From assembly GCA_019744885.1 (NCBI GenBank), contig JAIETY010000131.1:1-33000 (forward strand): a stretch of 33,000 bases of DNA, in the 5' to 3' direction. The notes under the pieces were generated by a model. The model did not search any database. It had not been told where the DNA came from and worked only from the letters and a program-made list of their open reading frames with translations. The translations under genes and the position numbers were made by a program. Below, one piece after another: positions 1-8,072 of this stretch (its first letter is position 1; each line of letters opens with the position of its first letter). This stretch comes from Sphingomonas sp. GTDB taxonomy: Bacteria > Pseudomonadota > Alphaproteobacteria > Sphingomonadales > Sphingomonadaceae.

Positions 1-120
1 CGAAAGGCCGCCGAGCGCTCGGTCGAAGCCACATGGAAACGCATCGGATCGCTCCTCGACGCCTTCCCACCACATGAATGCGCCAACTACCTCAGAAACT
101 CCGGATACGCTTCCACCTAA
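1..120 (+). CDS. IS630-family transposase, C-terminal fragment
   Basis: Frame 1 is open from the window edge and gives 39 residues ending HECANYLRNSGYAST before TAA. The pattern of a basic helix, a conserved ECANY and an aromatic NSGYAST tail is typical of the C-terminus of IS630-family DDE transposases, which cut and paste the element at TA sites. The catalytic domain lies upstream of the window, so activity cannot be judged. The short distance from stop codon to element end is also usual for IS630. Confidence 0.65.
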   Translation, partial: RKAAERSVEATWKRIGSLLDAFPPHECANYLRNSGYAST

Positions 121-133
121 AGGTGACAGACCC
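1..133 (+). mobile_element. Right end of an IS630-family insertion sequence
   Basis: The window opens inside an insertion sequence. The transposase stop codon is followed by 13 bases (AGGTGACAGACCC) and then TA at 134-135. IS630/Tc1-type elements insert at TA and duplicate it, so I place the element's end at 133 and the target TA at 134-135. The terminal inverted repeat cannot be confirmed because the left end is outside the window. The neighbouring flippase gene, read on the other strand, runs straight into this end. Confidence 0.6.
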
Positions 134-1629
134 TAGGTGGCTGGTGTCGGCATCCGCTTGAACAGCGCGCGGTCCTCCGCCTTGAACGCGACGCGCCAGA
201 TCACGAATAAATAGCTCGCCGCTATCAACGGCAAGCCGATCACGAGCTGGGTCCATTCGAAGCGATGCGGCAGCAGCGTGAACCCACCGCCCAGCGCGAT
301 CGCCGCGCCCGCCGCGACCGCCAATTGCCAGCGCCAGCCCGATACCGGCGCACCGAGCAACCGACGCAGCAGCCACGCCTTCACCAGCGAGGTGATCGCC
401 AGCGATGCCATCAGCGCAATCGCTGGCCCCGCTGCCTGATAACTGTCGGGCCAGCCCCACTGCCGCATCAGGAAAATCAGGCCGAAGCTAAGCGCGATCT
501 GCACCGCCAGCATCATCCCCGAAATCAGCAAATTCCAGTGCCGTGCGACATAGACCAGCGCGCTCTCGCAGGTCGATCCGGTCGCGGCGAGCACTTCGGC
601 GACGAGCAGAAACGCCAGCGCGGCGGTGCCGTAAACAAATTGCGGGCCGATTGTCCCCATCACGGCCTTGCCCGGAATCGATCCCATCAGCGCCAGACAC
701 CCCTGCGCCGCGATGATCCAGAAGCCGACCTGGCGGACCTGCGCGGCAACTGCAGCGCGGTCGCCGACCGCGAGGCTTTGGGTAATCACCGGGCCCAGAA
801 TCGGATCGAAGCTGGTCTTCAACCGCCCGGGGAGCGACGCGATCTGCTGCGCCATATAATAAATGCCGACGATCGCGGGCGGGAAGAGCTGGCCGACGAT
901 GAAGCGATCGATGTTGCGCGTCGCCCATTCGATTGCGTCGGCGCCCGCCAGCGGCACATTCGCCCACGCCAGCCCCAAGATCGTGCCCAGCCGTGGTTTC
1001 CAGCCGATCGGCACGCCATAGCTGCGCACAAACGGGATCAGCGACGCGACCACTGCTGCGACCATCGATAACATATAAGCGATTTCGAGCCCGTCGCGCG
1101 GACTGAGGTACCATAAAGGCACCGCCGCAATGCTGATCGTCCATGGCTCGATGATCGCGCGCGCCGTCACCGTCGCGCGCAAATTGCGGCGATAGGCGAG
1201 CGCGGCGAGGCTGATGTCCGACCAGGCAATTGCGACGATGATTGCGGGCAGCCAGCGCGCGATGCCCAGCGGCGGTTCGCCCCGGTACATGATGTGAGGA
1301 AAGGCAAAAAGCATCAGGCTGGCGGCAACCGAGGCGAACAGCGCGACTGCCAGTGCGTCCCACGCCACATGCGCATGCGGGCGATCGGTGGTGGAGAGTG
1401 CTTGCGCAAGGCCACGCTTCATGCCGAGCGTCGCGAGCAACGCGGCGAGTTCGACCGCCACCACCGCAAGTGCAAATTTGCCCACCGTTTCGGGGCCATA
1501 AAGCCGCCCGGCCACAAACAGAAAGGGGACGCGCGCGAGCAGGCGTAAACCAAAGCCGAACACATTGGTTCGCCCTCCCTTGGCCAGCGCGGCGATGTCG
1601 TCGGACGGCGCGGCCCCGGCTAAGGTCAA
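133..1629 (-). CDS. Polysaccharide/oligosaccharide flippase (Wzx/MATE-like membrane protein)
   Basis: A 498-residue integral membrane protein with about twelve hydrophobic segments. It opens with the basic motif LAKGGRTNVFGFGLRLLAR, as in the polysaccharide transporter (PST/Wzx) branch of the MOP superfamily, which flips lipid-linked glycans across the inner membrane. The start is TTG at 1629, sharing four bases (TTGA) with the polA stop; the next ATG is about 68 codons further in and would remove conserved N-terminal sequence, so TTG and translational coupling to polA are likely. The stop codon TAG (135-133) consists of the TA target plus the first base of the adjacent IS630 end, so the original C-terminus may have been longer. 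The length is still normal for the family. The substrate cannot be told, and no glycosyltransferase lies beside it. Confidence 0.8.
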   Translation of the reverse strand: MTLAGAAPSDDIAALAKGGRTNVFGFGLRLLARVPFLFVAGRLYGPETVGKFALAVVAVELAALLATLGMKRGLAQALSTTDRPHAHVAWDALAVALFASVAASLMLFAFPHIMYRGEPPLGIARWLPAIIVAIAWSDISLAALAYRRNLRATVTARAIIEPWTISIAAVPLWYLSPRDGLEIAYMLSMVAAVVASLIPFVRSYGVPIGWKPRLGTILGLAWANVPLAGADAIEWATRNIDRFIVGQLFPPAIVGIYYMAQQIASLPGRLKTSFDPILGPVITQSLAVGDRAAVAAQVRQVGFWIIAAQGCLALMGSIPGKAVMGTIGPQFVYGTAALAFLLVAEVLAATGSTCESALVYVARHWNLLISGMMLAVQIALSFGLIFLMRQWGWPDSYQAAGPAIALMASLAITSLVKAWLLRRLLGAPVSGWRWQLAVAAGAAIALGGGFTLLPHRFEWTQLVIGLPLIAASYLFVIWRVAFKAEDRALFKRMPTPAT

Positions 1630-4379
1630 TGCGCAGCGCCCCAGCTCGGCCCGGTGCCAATCTCCACGCCGAGCGGTACCGACAGCGTGACCGCAGGCTC
1701 GGCGGCACTTGCCATCACGCGTTCGATCACCGGCTTGGCTGCATCGACATCGCCTTCGGGCAGTTCGAAGACGAGTTCGTCGTGGACCTGGAGTAACATC
1801 CTGACGTCATGCAGGCCAGCGTCAGCAAGCGCAGGCCCCATCCGCACCATCGCGCGCTTGATGATGTCGGCGCTGGTGCCCTGGATCGGCGCGTTGATCG
1901 CGGCGCGCTCGGCGCCCTGGCGTTCGTGCTGGACGCTCGATTTGAGGCGCGGGAACCAGCACTTCCGACCGAATAGCGTCTCGGTATAGCCACGCTCGCG
2001 CGCCGACTGGGTGGTTTCGGCGATATAGCGGTTTATTCCCGGAAAACGCTCGAAATAGCGATCGATCATCGCCTGCGCTTCGTCGGCACTCACGTCGAGC
2101 CGTCCCGCCAGCCCCCAACGGCTGATGCCATAGAGAATCGCGAAATTGATCGTCTTGGCCCGCCCGCGCGTGTCGCGGTTGACTTCGCCGAACAGCTCCT
2201 GCGCGGTCATGCTGTGGATGTCGGCGCCACTCGCAAACGCATCGCGCAAGGCAGGCACATCGGCCATATGCGCGGCGAGCCGCAACTCGATCTGCGAATA
2301 ATCGGCGGCAAGCAGGACATTGCCTGGTTCGGCCACGAACGCATCGCGGATCTGGCGGCCGATTTCGGTGCGGATCGGGATGTTTTGCAGGTTCGGATCG
2401 GTCGACGACAGCCGCCCGGTCTGCGCACCGGTGAGCGAATAGCTGGTGTGGACACGCCCGGTTAGCGGATTGATCTGCGCCTGGAGTGCATCGGTGTAGG
2501 TCGACTTCAGCTTCGACAGTTGCCGCCAGTCGAGCACCCGCGCGGCGATGATCGCGCCGGGCGATGCCTTGTCGGCGGCGATTTTCTCCAGCTCGGTGAC
2601 GTCGGTTGAATAGACGCCCGACTTGCCCTTGCGTCCGCCCTTGATGCCCATCCGCTCGAACAGCACATCGCCGAGCTGTTTGGGGCTACCAATCGTGAAG
2701 GGGCCGCCTGCCAGCCCATGAATTTCGGTTTCGAGCGTCGCCATCTGTCCGGCGAATTCGCCCGACAATTGCGCCAGCCGGTCGCGATCGACCTTGATGC
2801 CGTGGCGCTCCATCTGCGCAATCACCGGAGCGAGCGGACGGTCGACCATTTCGTACACCCGCGTCGCGCCTTCCGCCGCGAGACGCGGCTTGAAGCGCCG
2901 CCACAGCCGCAGCGTCACATCGGCATCCTCGGCAGCGTAGCGGGTCGCGGTCTTCAGATCGATCTCGGCAAAGCCGCGCTGGCTTTTGCCAGTGCCGACA
3001 ACGTCTTTGAAAGCAATGCACTGGTGCGACAGATGCGTCGCCGCCAGTTCATCCATACCGTGCCCATGCAGCCCGGCGTCGAGATCGAAGCTCATCAGGA
3101 TCGTATCGTCGAATGGCGCCACATCGATGCCCAGCCGCCCAAGGATGATCATGTCGTATTTCAGGTTATGGCCGATCTTGAGCACGCTGGGGTCTTCGAG
3201 CAGCGGCTTGAGCTTGGCGAGCGCGACCGCCTTGTCGAGTTGATCGGGCTTTTCGGCGAACATGTCGGTGCCGCCATGCGCGAGCGGGATATAGCAGGCG
3301 AGATTGGGATGCAGCGCGAGGCTCACGCCCACCAGCTCGGCCTGCGTCGCGTCGATCCCTGTGGTCTCGGTGTCGACCGCGACCCAACCCTGGTGATGCG
3401 CGCGTGTGATCCAGTGATCGAGCGCGGCTTCGTCAAAGACGGTTTCATAATCGTCGTGCTGGCAGGGCGGGTCTTCCTCCTGCTCGACGGTCTTGGGCGC
3501 GGCGACCGGCACATCGGAAACCGCCGACAGCTTCGACAGCAACGAACGGAAGCCATGATGCTCAAGGAATGCGCGCAGCGGGGCGTCGGGAATCCCCTTG
3601 AGTTCGAGCGAATCGAGCGGATCGGCGAGCGGCGCATCATCCTTCAACGTCACCAGCACCCGGCTCAGCCGCGCCATGTCGGCATGTTCGATCAGATTGT
3701 CGCGCAGCTTGCCGGGCTTCATCGCGGGTGCCGCCGCCAGCACGCCCTCCAGATCGCCATGTTCCAGGATCAGCTTCGACGCGGTCTTCGGGCCAACCCC
3801 AGGCACGCCGGGCACATTATCGACGCTGTCGCCCATCAGCGCGAGCACATCGCCCAAGCGCTCCGGCCCGACGCCAAACTTCTCGACGACATGCTCGGCG
3901 CCCAGCCGCCGATTGTTCATCGTGTCATACAGGTCGAGCCCCGGCTCGATCAGCTGCATCAGATCCTTGTCGGACGATACAATCGTCACTGCCCAGCCCT
4001 GCGCGAGCGCGGCCTTGGCATAGCTCGCGATGATGTCATCGGCTTCGAGCCCCGCTTCTTCGATGCACGGCAGGCTGAACGCGCGGGTCGCGTCGCGGAT
4101 CATCGGGAATTGCGGGACCAGATCCTCGGGGGCGGGCGGACGCTGCGCTTTGTATTTGTCATACAGATCGTTGCGGAACGTATGGCTGCCCTTGTCGAGC
4201 ACCACTGCCATATGCGTTGGCCCATCGGCCTGGTGGAGCTCGTCGACGAGCTTCCACAGCATCGCCGTATAGCCATAGACCGCACCGACCGGCTCGCCAT
4301 GCTTGTTGGTGAGCGGCGGCAGCCGGTGATAGGCGCGGAAAATATAGCCGGAGCCGTCGACCAGATAGAGATGGGGCAT
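1626..4379 (-). CDS. polA: DNA polymerase I
   Basis: A full-length 917-residue DNA polymerase I, which fills gaps and removes Okazaki RNA primers. Residues 1-290 are the 5'-3' flap exonuclease (EADDIIA at 112-118, SSDKDLMQL near 135-143, GVPGVGPKTA at 191-200). Residues about 320-500 are the 3'-5' proofreading domain with its acidic residues intact (DTE at 336-338, HNLKYD 404-409, YAAEDAD 481-487). The polymerase domain has motif A (DYSQIELR, Asp693), motif B (RAKTINFAILYG, 740-751) and motif C (VHDE, 865-868). I start at ATG 4379 (MPHLYLVDG) because family alignment begins there; an in-frame start 12 codons upstream adds unrelated sequence. The 3' end overlaps the flippase start by 4 nt. Confidence 0.97.
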   Translation of the reverse strand: MPHLYLVDGSGYIFRAYHRLPPLTNKHGEPVGAVYGYTAMLWKLVDELHQADGPTHMAVVLDKGSHTFRNDLYDKYKAQRPPAPEDLVPQFPMIRDATRAFSLPCIEEAGLEADDIIASYAKAALAQGWAVTIVSSDKDLMQLIEPGLDLYDTMNNRRLGAEHVVEKFGVGPERLGDVLALMGDSVDNVPGVPGVGPKTASKLILEHGDLEGVLAAAPAMKPGKLRDNLIEHADMARLSRVLVTLKDDAPLADPLDSLELKGIPDAPLRAFLEHHGFRSLLSKLSAVSDVPVAAPKTVEQEEDPPCQHDDYETVFDEAALDHWITRAHHQGWVAVDTETTGIDATQAELVGVSLALHPNLACYIPLAHGGTDMFAEKPDQLDKAVALAKLKPLLEDPSVLKIGHNLKYDMIILGRLGIDVAPFDDTILMSFDLDAGLHGHGMDELAATHLSHQCIAFKDVVGTGKSQRGFAEIDLKTATRYAAEDADVTLRLWRRFKPRLAAEGATRVYEMVDRPLAPVIAQMERHGIKVDRDRLAQLSGEFAGQMATLETEIHGLAGGPFTIGSPKQLGDVLFERMGIKGGRKGKSGVYSTDVTELEKIAADKASPGAIIAARVLDWRQLSKLKSTYTDALQAQINPLTGRVHTSYSLTGAQTGRLSSTDPNLQNIPIRTEIGRQIRDAFVAEPGNVLLAADYSQIELRLAAHMADVPALRDAFASGADIHSMTAQELFGEVNRDTRGRAKTINFAILYGISRWGLAGRLDVSADEAQAMIDRYFERFPGINRYIAETTQSARERGYTETLFGRKCWFPRLKSSVQHERQGAERAAINAPIQGTSADIIKRAMVRMGPALADAGLHDVRMLLQVHDELVFELPEGDVDAAKPVIERVMASAAEPAVTLSVPLGVEIGTGPSWGAAH

Positions 4380-4446
4380 GCGCCAAGGGATAGCCCAACA
4401 GTTGCGCCGTACCAACTATTTCGCATTGAGCGCGTGATGCGCGCGC

Positions 4447-5160
4447 TCAGGTCGCGTCGTGAAAGATGATGCCGAGTGTATGCCTTTGGCCGCTGCGCAC
4501 CGTCGCCACGCCGTGACGCATCGTCACCCGATACTCGCCGCGCGTGCCGCGCACCGGGCGCTGGTTGACGGCGAACACCACCGCGTCGCCCTGCGCGAGC
4601 GGGACGACATCGACCCGCGATTGCATGCGCGGGCGCTGCTCGGTCAGCACGAAATTACCGCCGGTGAAGTCCGCACCCGGCTGCGACAGCAGGATCGCGA
4701 CTTGCAACGGAAAGGCGTGCGCGCCGTACAGGTCCTGATGCAGGCAGTTATAGTCGCCGGGGCCATAGCACAGCAGCAGCGGGGTCGGGCGCGTCTGGCC
4801 GGCAGCATGGCAGCGCGCGAGGAAGTCGGCGTGCGTATCGGGAAAGCGCGTGTCGCTGCCCATCCGCGCCTGCCACCGGTTGGCGATCATGGCGAGTGGG
4901 GGATAGAGGTCATGTCGTAACCGCGCCACCAGCGGCGGTAGCGGCTGCGCGAAATAGCCATAATGCCCGCGCCCAAAGCCGTGCCGGGCCATCACGATGC
5001 GGCTGCGGAAGCGCGCGTCCTCGTCGAACAGCGCGGCAGTGGCTTGCGCTTGTTCGGGCGAGACGAGGGCGGGCAATACCGCCCAGCCCTGCGCATCGAG
5101 CGTGGCTGAGATGGCGCCCCAGTTCTCCGTGCGGCCAACCGCGATAGTGTCGTGTTCCAT
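4447..5160 (-). CDS. 2-oxoglutarate/Fe(II)-dependent oxygenase
   Basis: A 237-residue protein of the 2OG-Fe(II) oxygenase fold. The iron ligands are readable as H141-x-D143 (CLHQDLYG) and a distal histidine H216 (TMRHG), followed ten residues later by R226, the usual spacing for the arginine that binds the 2-oxoglutarate carboxylate. The family couples 2-oxoglutarate decarboxylation to hydroxylation or demethylation; prolyl-hydroxylase-like and AlkB-like members share this core. The substrate cannot be assigned. I prefer ATG 5160; an in-frame TTG at 5190 would add ten residues (NAHAAQTAS), and neither has a convincing ribosome-binding site. It lies 67 nt upstream of polA on the same strand. 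An inverted repeat GAGCGCG-N7-CGCGCTC (4428-4448) touches the stop codon but has no T-tract. Confidence 0.8.
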   Translation of the reverse strand: MEHDTIAVGRTENWGAISATLDAQGWAVLPALVSPEQAQATAALFDEDARFRSRIVMARHGFGRGHYGYFAQPLPPLVARLRHDLYPPLAMIANRWQARMGSDTRFPDTHADFLARCHAAGQTRPTPLLLCYGPGDYNCLHQDLYGAHAFPLQVAILLSQPGADFTGGNFVLTEQRPRMQSRVDVVPLAQGDAVVFAVNQRPVRGTRGEYRVTMRHGVATVRSGQRHTLGIIFHDAT

Positions 5161-5232
5161 ACTGGCAGTTTGCGCCGCATGCGCGTTCAAGGCATCCCGC
5201 TGCTTGCGCTCGAACCTGTCAGCAGGATCGGC

Positions 5233-6381
5233 TTACGAGTGGTTCGCCACCACTGCTGCCACCACCGATTGCATCAGCGCCTGACGCTCGGCAACCGGGC
5301 GCGGGGTGTCGCCGATCATCACCGCAATCGCATAGGACCGCCCGTCGGGCGCGACCAAAATGCCGACGTCATTATAGCCCGCCGTGCGGCCCGCCAGATC
5401 CTGACCGGTGCCGGTCTTGTGGCCGACGCTCCAGCCCTCGGGCACCGCCCCGCGCAGCCGCTGGCGGCCCGTCTTCGACGATTCCATCGTGCTGATCAGA
5501 TATTGCGTCGAGCTGGGCGACAGCAGCGTCCCGCGCTTCAGCTTCGCCAGTGCCCCCGCAATCGCGACCGGTGCGGCGCCATCGGGCGGATCGGCGATAT
5601 AGGCATCAAACGCCTTCACCCGCGTTTCAATCGGCAGTTGCGCGCGCGCGCGGATAAAGCTGTTGCCGGTGGCAAAGCCCGATTGCCATTGCAGCCCCGC
5701 AGTCTGGCTCTGGAGCAGGCGTTCGCCGGGGCCGAAGCGGATCGTGCCGAGTTGCTTGCGGCGGACGAAATCGCGCACCGCATCGGGCCCGCCGACAAAG
5801 CGCAGCAACCGGTCGTTGGCGGTGTTGTCGCTCTGCGTCAGCGCGCGCTGGAGCAATTCGCTGACGGTGGTCTTATAGCCATCGCCCTTCACCATCGCCG
5901 CAATCGGCTGGTGGAACAGCGTCAAATCCTCGCGCGTCACCGTCACCGGATCGTCGAGCGTCAACCGCCCCTGATCGCGCGCGTCGAGCACCGCCATCGC
6001 CACCCACAGCTTGCTCACGCTTTGCTGGGGCAGCGGCAGATCGCCATTGGCCGCGACCTGCCAGTCGCGGTCGATGCTGCGCACCGCAATCCCGACCTTG
6101 CCGTCAAAACCGCGCGCCAGCTCATTGACGGTCGCAATCAGCGCAGCCGGCGCCGGGGGCGGCAGCGGCTTTGACGGTGCCTTTGGAGGGACAATGGTCG
6201 CGCTCGGGACAGGAAGCGGCGCGGCGGCCACCGCGACGCGCGGCAGCTCGGTCGACTGGCACCCGGCGAGAATCACAAACGCCACCGCCGCGCCCATCAG
6301 CGCACGAAAATGCGGCAGGGTCCGGTTCTGGTGTCGATTCAAGGCGATGGCGGTCATGCTGCACGATGTCATGACCGGCAT
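5233..6381 (-). CDS. Class A beta-lactamase-type serine hydrolase, predicted lipoprotein
   Basis: The three class A beta-lactamase motifs are present: SVSK (121-124, nucleophile Ser121 and Lys124), SDN (184-186) and KTG (322-324). Glu220 lies 36 residues after Ser184, exactly the spacing of Glu166 after Ser130 in class A enzymes, so the deacylating glutamate is probably kept. The residue at the Asn170 position is Gln224, and the Glu-to-KTG interval is about 34 residues longer than in TEM. The N-terminus has a hydrophobic stretch ending in a lipobox (LAG-C41), followed by a Pro/Ala-rich linker (residues 45-80), suggesting a lipid-anchored periplasmic enzyme. It could be a beta-lactamase or a peptidoglycan-related hydrolase. 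The start is uncertain: ATGs at 6381, 6372 and 6357 are all possible. No AmpR-type regulator is adjacent. Confidence 0.83.
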   Translation of the reverse strand: MPVMTSCSMTAIALNRHQNRTLPHFRALMGAAVAFVILAGCQSTELPRVAVAAAPLPVPSATIVPPKAPSKPLPPPAPAALIATVNELARGFDGKVGIAVRSIDRDWQVAANGDLPLPQQSVSKLWVAMAVLDARDQGRLTLDDPVTVTREDLTLFHQPIAAMVKGDGYKTTVSELLQRALTQSDNTANDRLLRFVGGPDAVRDFVRRKQLGTIRFGPGERLLQSQTAGLQWQSGFATGNSFIRARAQLPIETRVKAFDAYIADPPDGAAPVAIAGALAKLKRGTLLSPSSTQYLISTMESSKTGRQRLRGAVPEGWSVGHKTGTGQDLAGRTAGYNDVGILVAPDGRSYAIAVMIGDTPRPVAERQALMQSVVAAVVANHS

Positions 6382-6415
6382 AGGGTTGCCGGGGTATCAC
6401 CCCATGGCGTGCGAA

Positions 6416-6460
6416 GCGCCCAAATGCCCGATTTAAGCGACGAATCGCCAAAATGGGCGC
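6416..6460 (-). terminator. Imperfect inverted repeat just after nadB, possible terminator
   Basis: GCGCCCA (6416-6422) pairs with TGGGCGC (6454-6460), and an inner CGATT (6429-6433) pairs with AATCG (6443-6447) around a 9-nt loop. The structure begins five bases after the nadB stop codon, where a terminator would sit. There is no run of T after it on the minus strand, so intrinsic termination is not assured. It may instead block 3' exonuclease or act in the leader of the beta-lactamase gene. A smaller hairpin GGGGT-atc-ACCCC follows at 6391-6403. Confidence 0.35.
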
Positions 6461-6464
6461 GCGA

Positions 6465-8072
6465 TTAAGGGATCAACACCGTGTCGACGGCGTTGGGCAG
6501 CAGCTCGGGATAATCGAGCGTATAGTGCAGCCCCCGGCTTTCCTTGCGGGCAAGCGCGCACCGCACGATCAGATCGGCGGTCTGGAGCAGGTTGCGCAGC
6601 TCGATCAGATCGGGCGTCACGCGGAAATGGCCGTAATAATCGGCAACCTCTTCGGTCAGCATGCGGATGCGGTGCTGCGCGCGTTCGAGCCGCTTGGTGG
6701 TGCGCACGATGCCGACATAATTCCACATGAAGCGCCGGATTTCGGTCCAGTTCTGCTTGATCACGACTTCCTCATCGCTGTCGGCGACGCGGCTTTCGTC
6801 CCACGCGCGGATCGGCGGCGGTGGTGGCAGATCGTCCCAATGCGCTGCGATGTGTTGCGCGGCACTCTCGCCGATTACGAAACATTCGAGCAGCGAGTTG
6901 GAGGCGAGCCGATTGGCGCCATGGAGCCCGCTCTCGCTGCATTCGCCCGCTGCGTAGAGCCCCGGCAGGTCGGTCCGCCCGTCGAGATCGACAACAATCC
7001 CGCCGCAAGTATAATGCTGGGCGGGCACCACCGGGATCGGATCGACCGTCATGTCGATGCCGAGTCCCAGCAGCTTTTCATAAATCGTCGGGAAATGTTC
7101 GCGGACGAAATCGGGGCCCTTGTGGCTGATGTCGAGATGCACGTAATCGAGCCCGAGCCGCTTGATCTCATGGTCGATCGCGCGCGCCACGATGTCGCGC
7201 GGCGCCAGCTCGGCGCGCGGATCGAAATCGGGCATGAAGCGATAGCCCCCTCCGACCCCATTTTCACCGGGCAGCAGCAGATGTCCACCTTCACCGCGCA
7301 CCGCCTCGGTGATCAGGAAATTCTTGACGTCGAGATTATAGAGACAGGTTGGGTGGAACTGCATGAATTCCATATTGGCGACGCGCGCCCCCGCCCGCCA
7401 CGCCATTGCGATACCGTCGCCGGTCGCCCCTCGGGGTGCCGTCGAATAGAGATAGGTCCGCCCCGCCCCACCGGTCGCGAGCATCGTCGCGCGCGCGGTG
7501 AACAGCTCGACCCGGCCCGTCGCGCGATTGACGGCATAGACGCCCCAGACATGCCCCGAGCCCGAATAGCGCTCCTCATGCTTGCCAGTCGCCAGATCGA
7601 TCGCGACCATGTCGGGGACGAGCGTGATGTTGGGGTGGATTTCGGCGGCATGCTGGAGCGCTTCTTGGACAGCCCAGCCGGTTGCGTCGGCGACATGGAC
7701 AATGCGGCGATGGCTGTGCCCGCCCTCGCGCGTCAGGTGCAGCCCGTTGCCGTCCATGTTGAACGGCACGCCGAGCTCGACGAGCCGCGCAATCGCGCGC
7801 GGCGCGCCTTCGACCACGAACTCGACGGTCTTGCGATCGTTAAGCCCCGCGCCCGCGATCATCGTGTCCTCGATATGGCTGTCGAAGGTGTCGCCTTCCT
7901 CCAGCACCGCCGCGATTCCCCCCTGCGCCCAGGCAGTCGACCCTTCGTTCAGCCGCCCCTTGGCCAGCACCGTGACCTTGAACTGATCGGCAAGGTTGAG
8001 CGCGGCGGTGAGACCCGCGGCGCCTGAGCCGATGATCAGGACGTCAGTGGTGTGGCTCGGTCCGCCGCTCAT
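6465..8072 (-). CDS. nadB: L-aspartate oxidase
   Basis: A 535-residue flavoprotein of the succinate dehydrogenase/fumarate reductase family, the usual NadB length. It oxidises L-aspartate to iminoaspartate, the first step of bacterial NAD synthesis. Visible features are the FAD-binding GSGAAG (15-20), the flavin-contacting EGSTAWAQGGIAA (43-55), EGGHSHRRIVHV (116-127), the active-site QFHPT segment, and the NadB-type YTCGGI...GLYAAGE...GLHGANRLASNSLLE block that separates it from SdhA. The start overlaps the stop of the upstream ABC ATPase by 4 nt (ATGA), implying translational coupling. nadA and nadC, which often accompany nadB, are not in the window. Confidence 0.95.
   Translation of the reverse strand: MSGGPSHTTDVLIIGSGAAGLTAALNLADQFKVTVLAKGRLNEGSTAWAQGGIAAVLEEGDTFDSHIEDTMIAGAGLNDRKTVEFVVEGAPRAIARLVELGVPFNMDGNGLHLTREGGHSHRRIVHVADATGWAVQEALQHAAEIHPNITLVPDMVAIDLATGKHEERYSGSGHVWGVYAVNRATGRVELFTARATMLATGGAGRTYLYSTAPRGATGDGIAMAWRAGARVANMEFMQFHPTCLYNLDVKNFLITEAVRGEGGHLLLPGENGVGGGYRFMPDFDPRAELAPRDIVARAIDHEIKRLGLDYVHLDISHKGPDFVREHFPTIYEKLLGLGIDMTVDPIPVVPAQHYTCGGIVVDLDGRTDLPGLYAAGECSESGLHGANRLASNSLLECFVIGESAAQHIAAHWDDLPPPPPIRAWDESRVADSDEEVVIKQNWTEIRRFMWNYVGIVRTTKRLERAQHRIRMLTEEVADYYGHFRVTPDLIELRNLLQTADLIVRCALARKESRGLHYTLDYPELLPNAVDTVLIP

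Noticed and set aside
4428..4448. Hairpin GAGCGCG-N7-CGCGCTC at the end of the oxygenase gene as a terminator
   Set aside because: No T-tract follows on the minus strand and polA continues in the same direction, so termination is not supported.
2718..4469. 583-codon open frame antisense to polA
   Set aside because: It mirrors polA codon periodicity in high-GC DNA, encodes Arg/His/Gln-rich sequence without motifs, and polA on the other strand is certain.
6453..8027. 524-codon open frame antisense to nadB
   Set aside because: Same high-GC shadow effect; no recognisable domain, while nadB has complete motifs.
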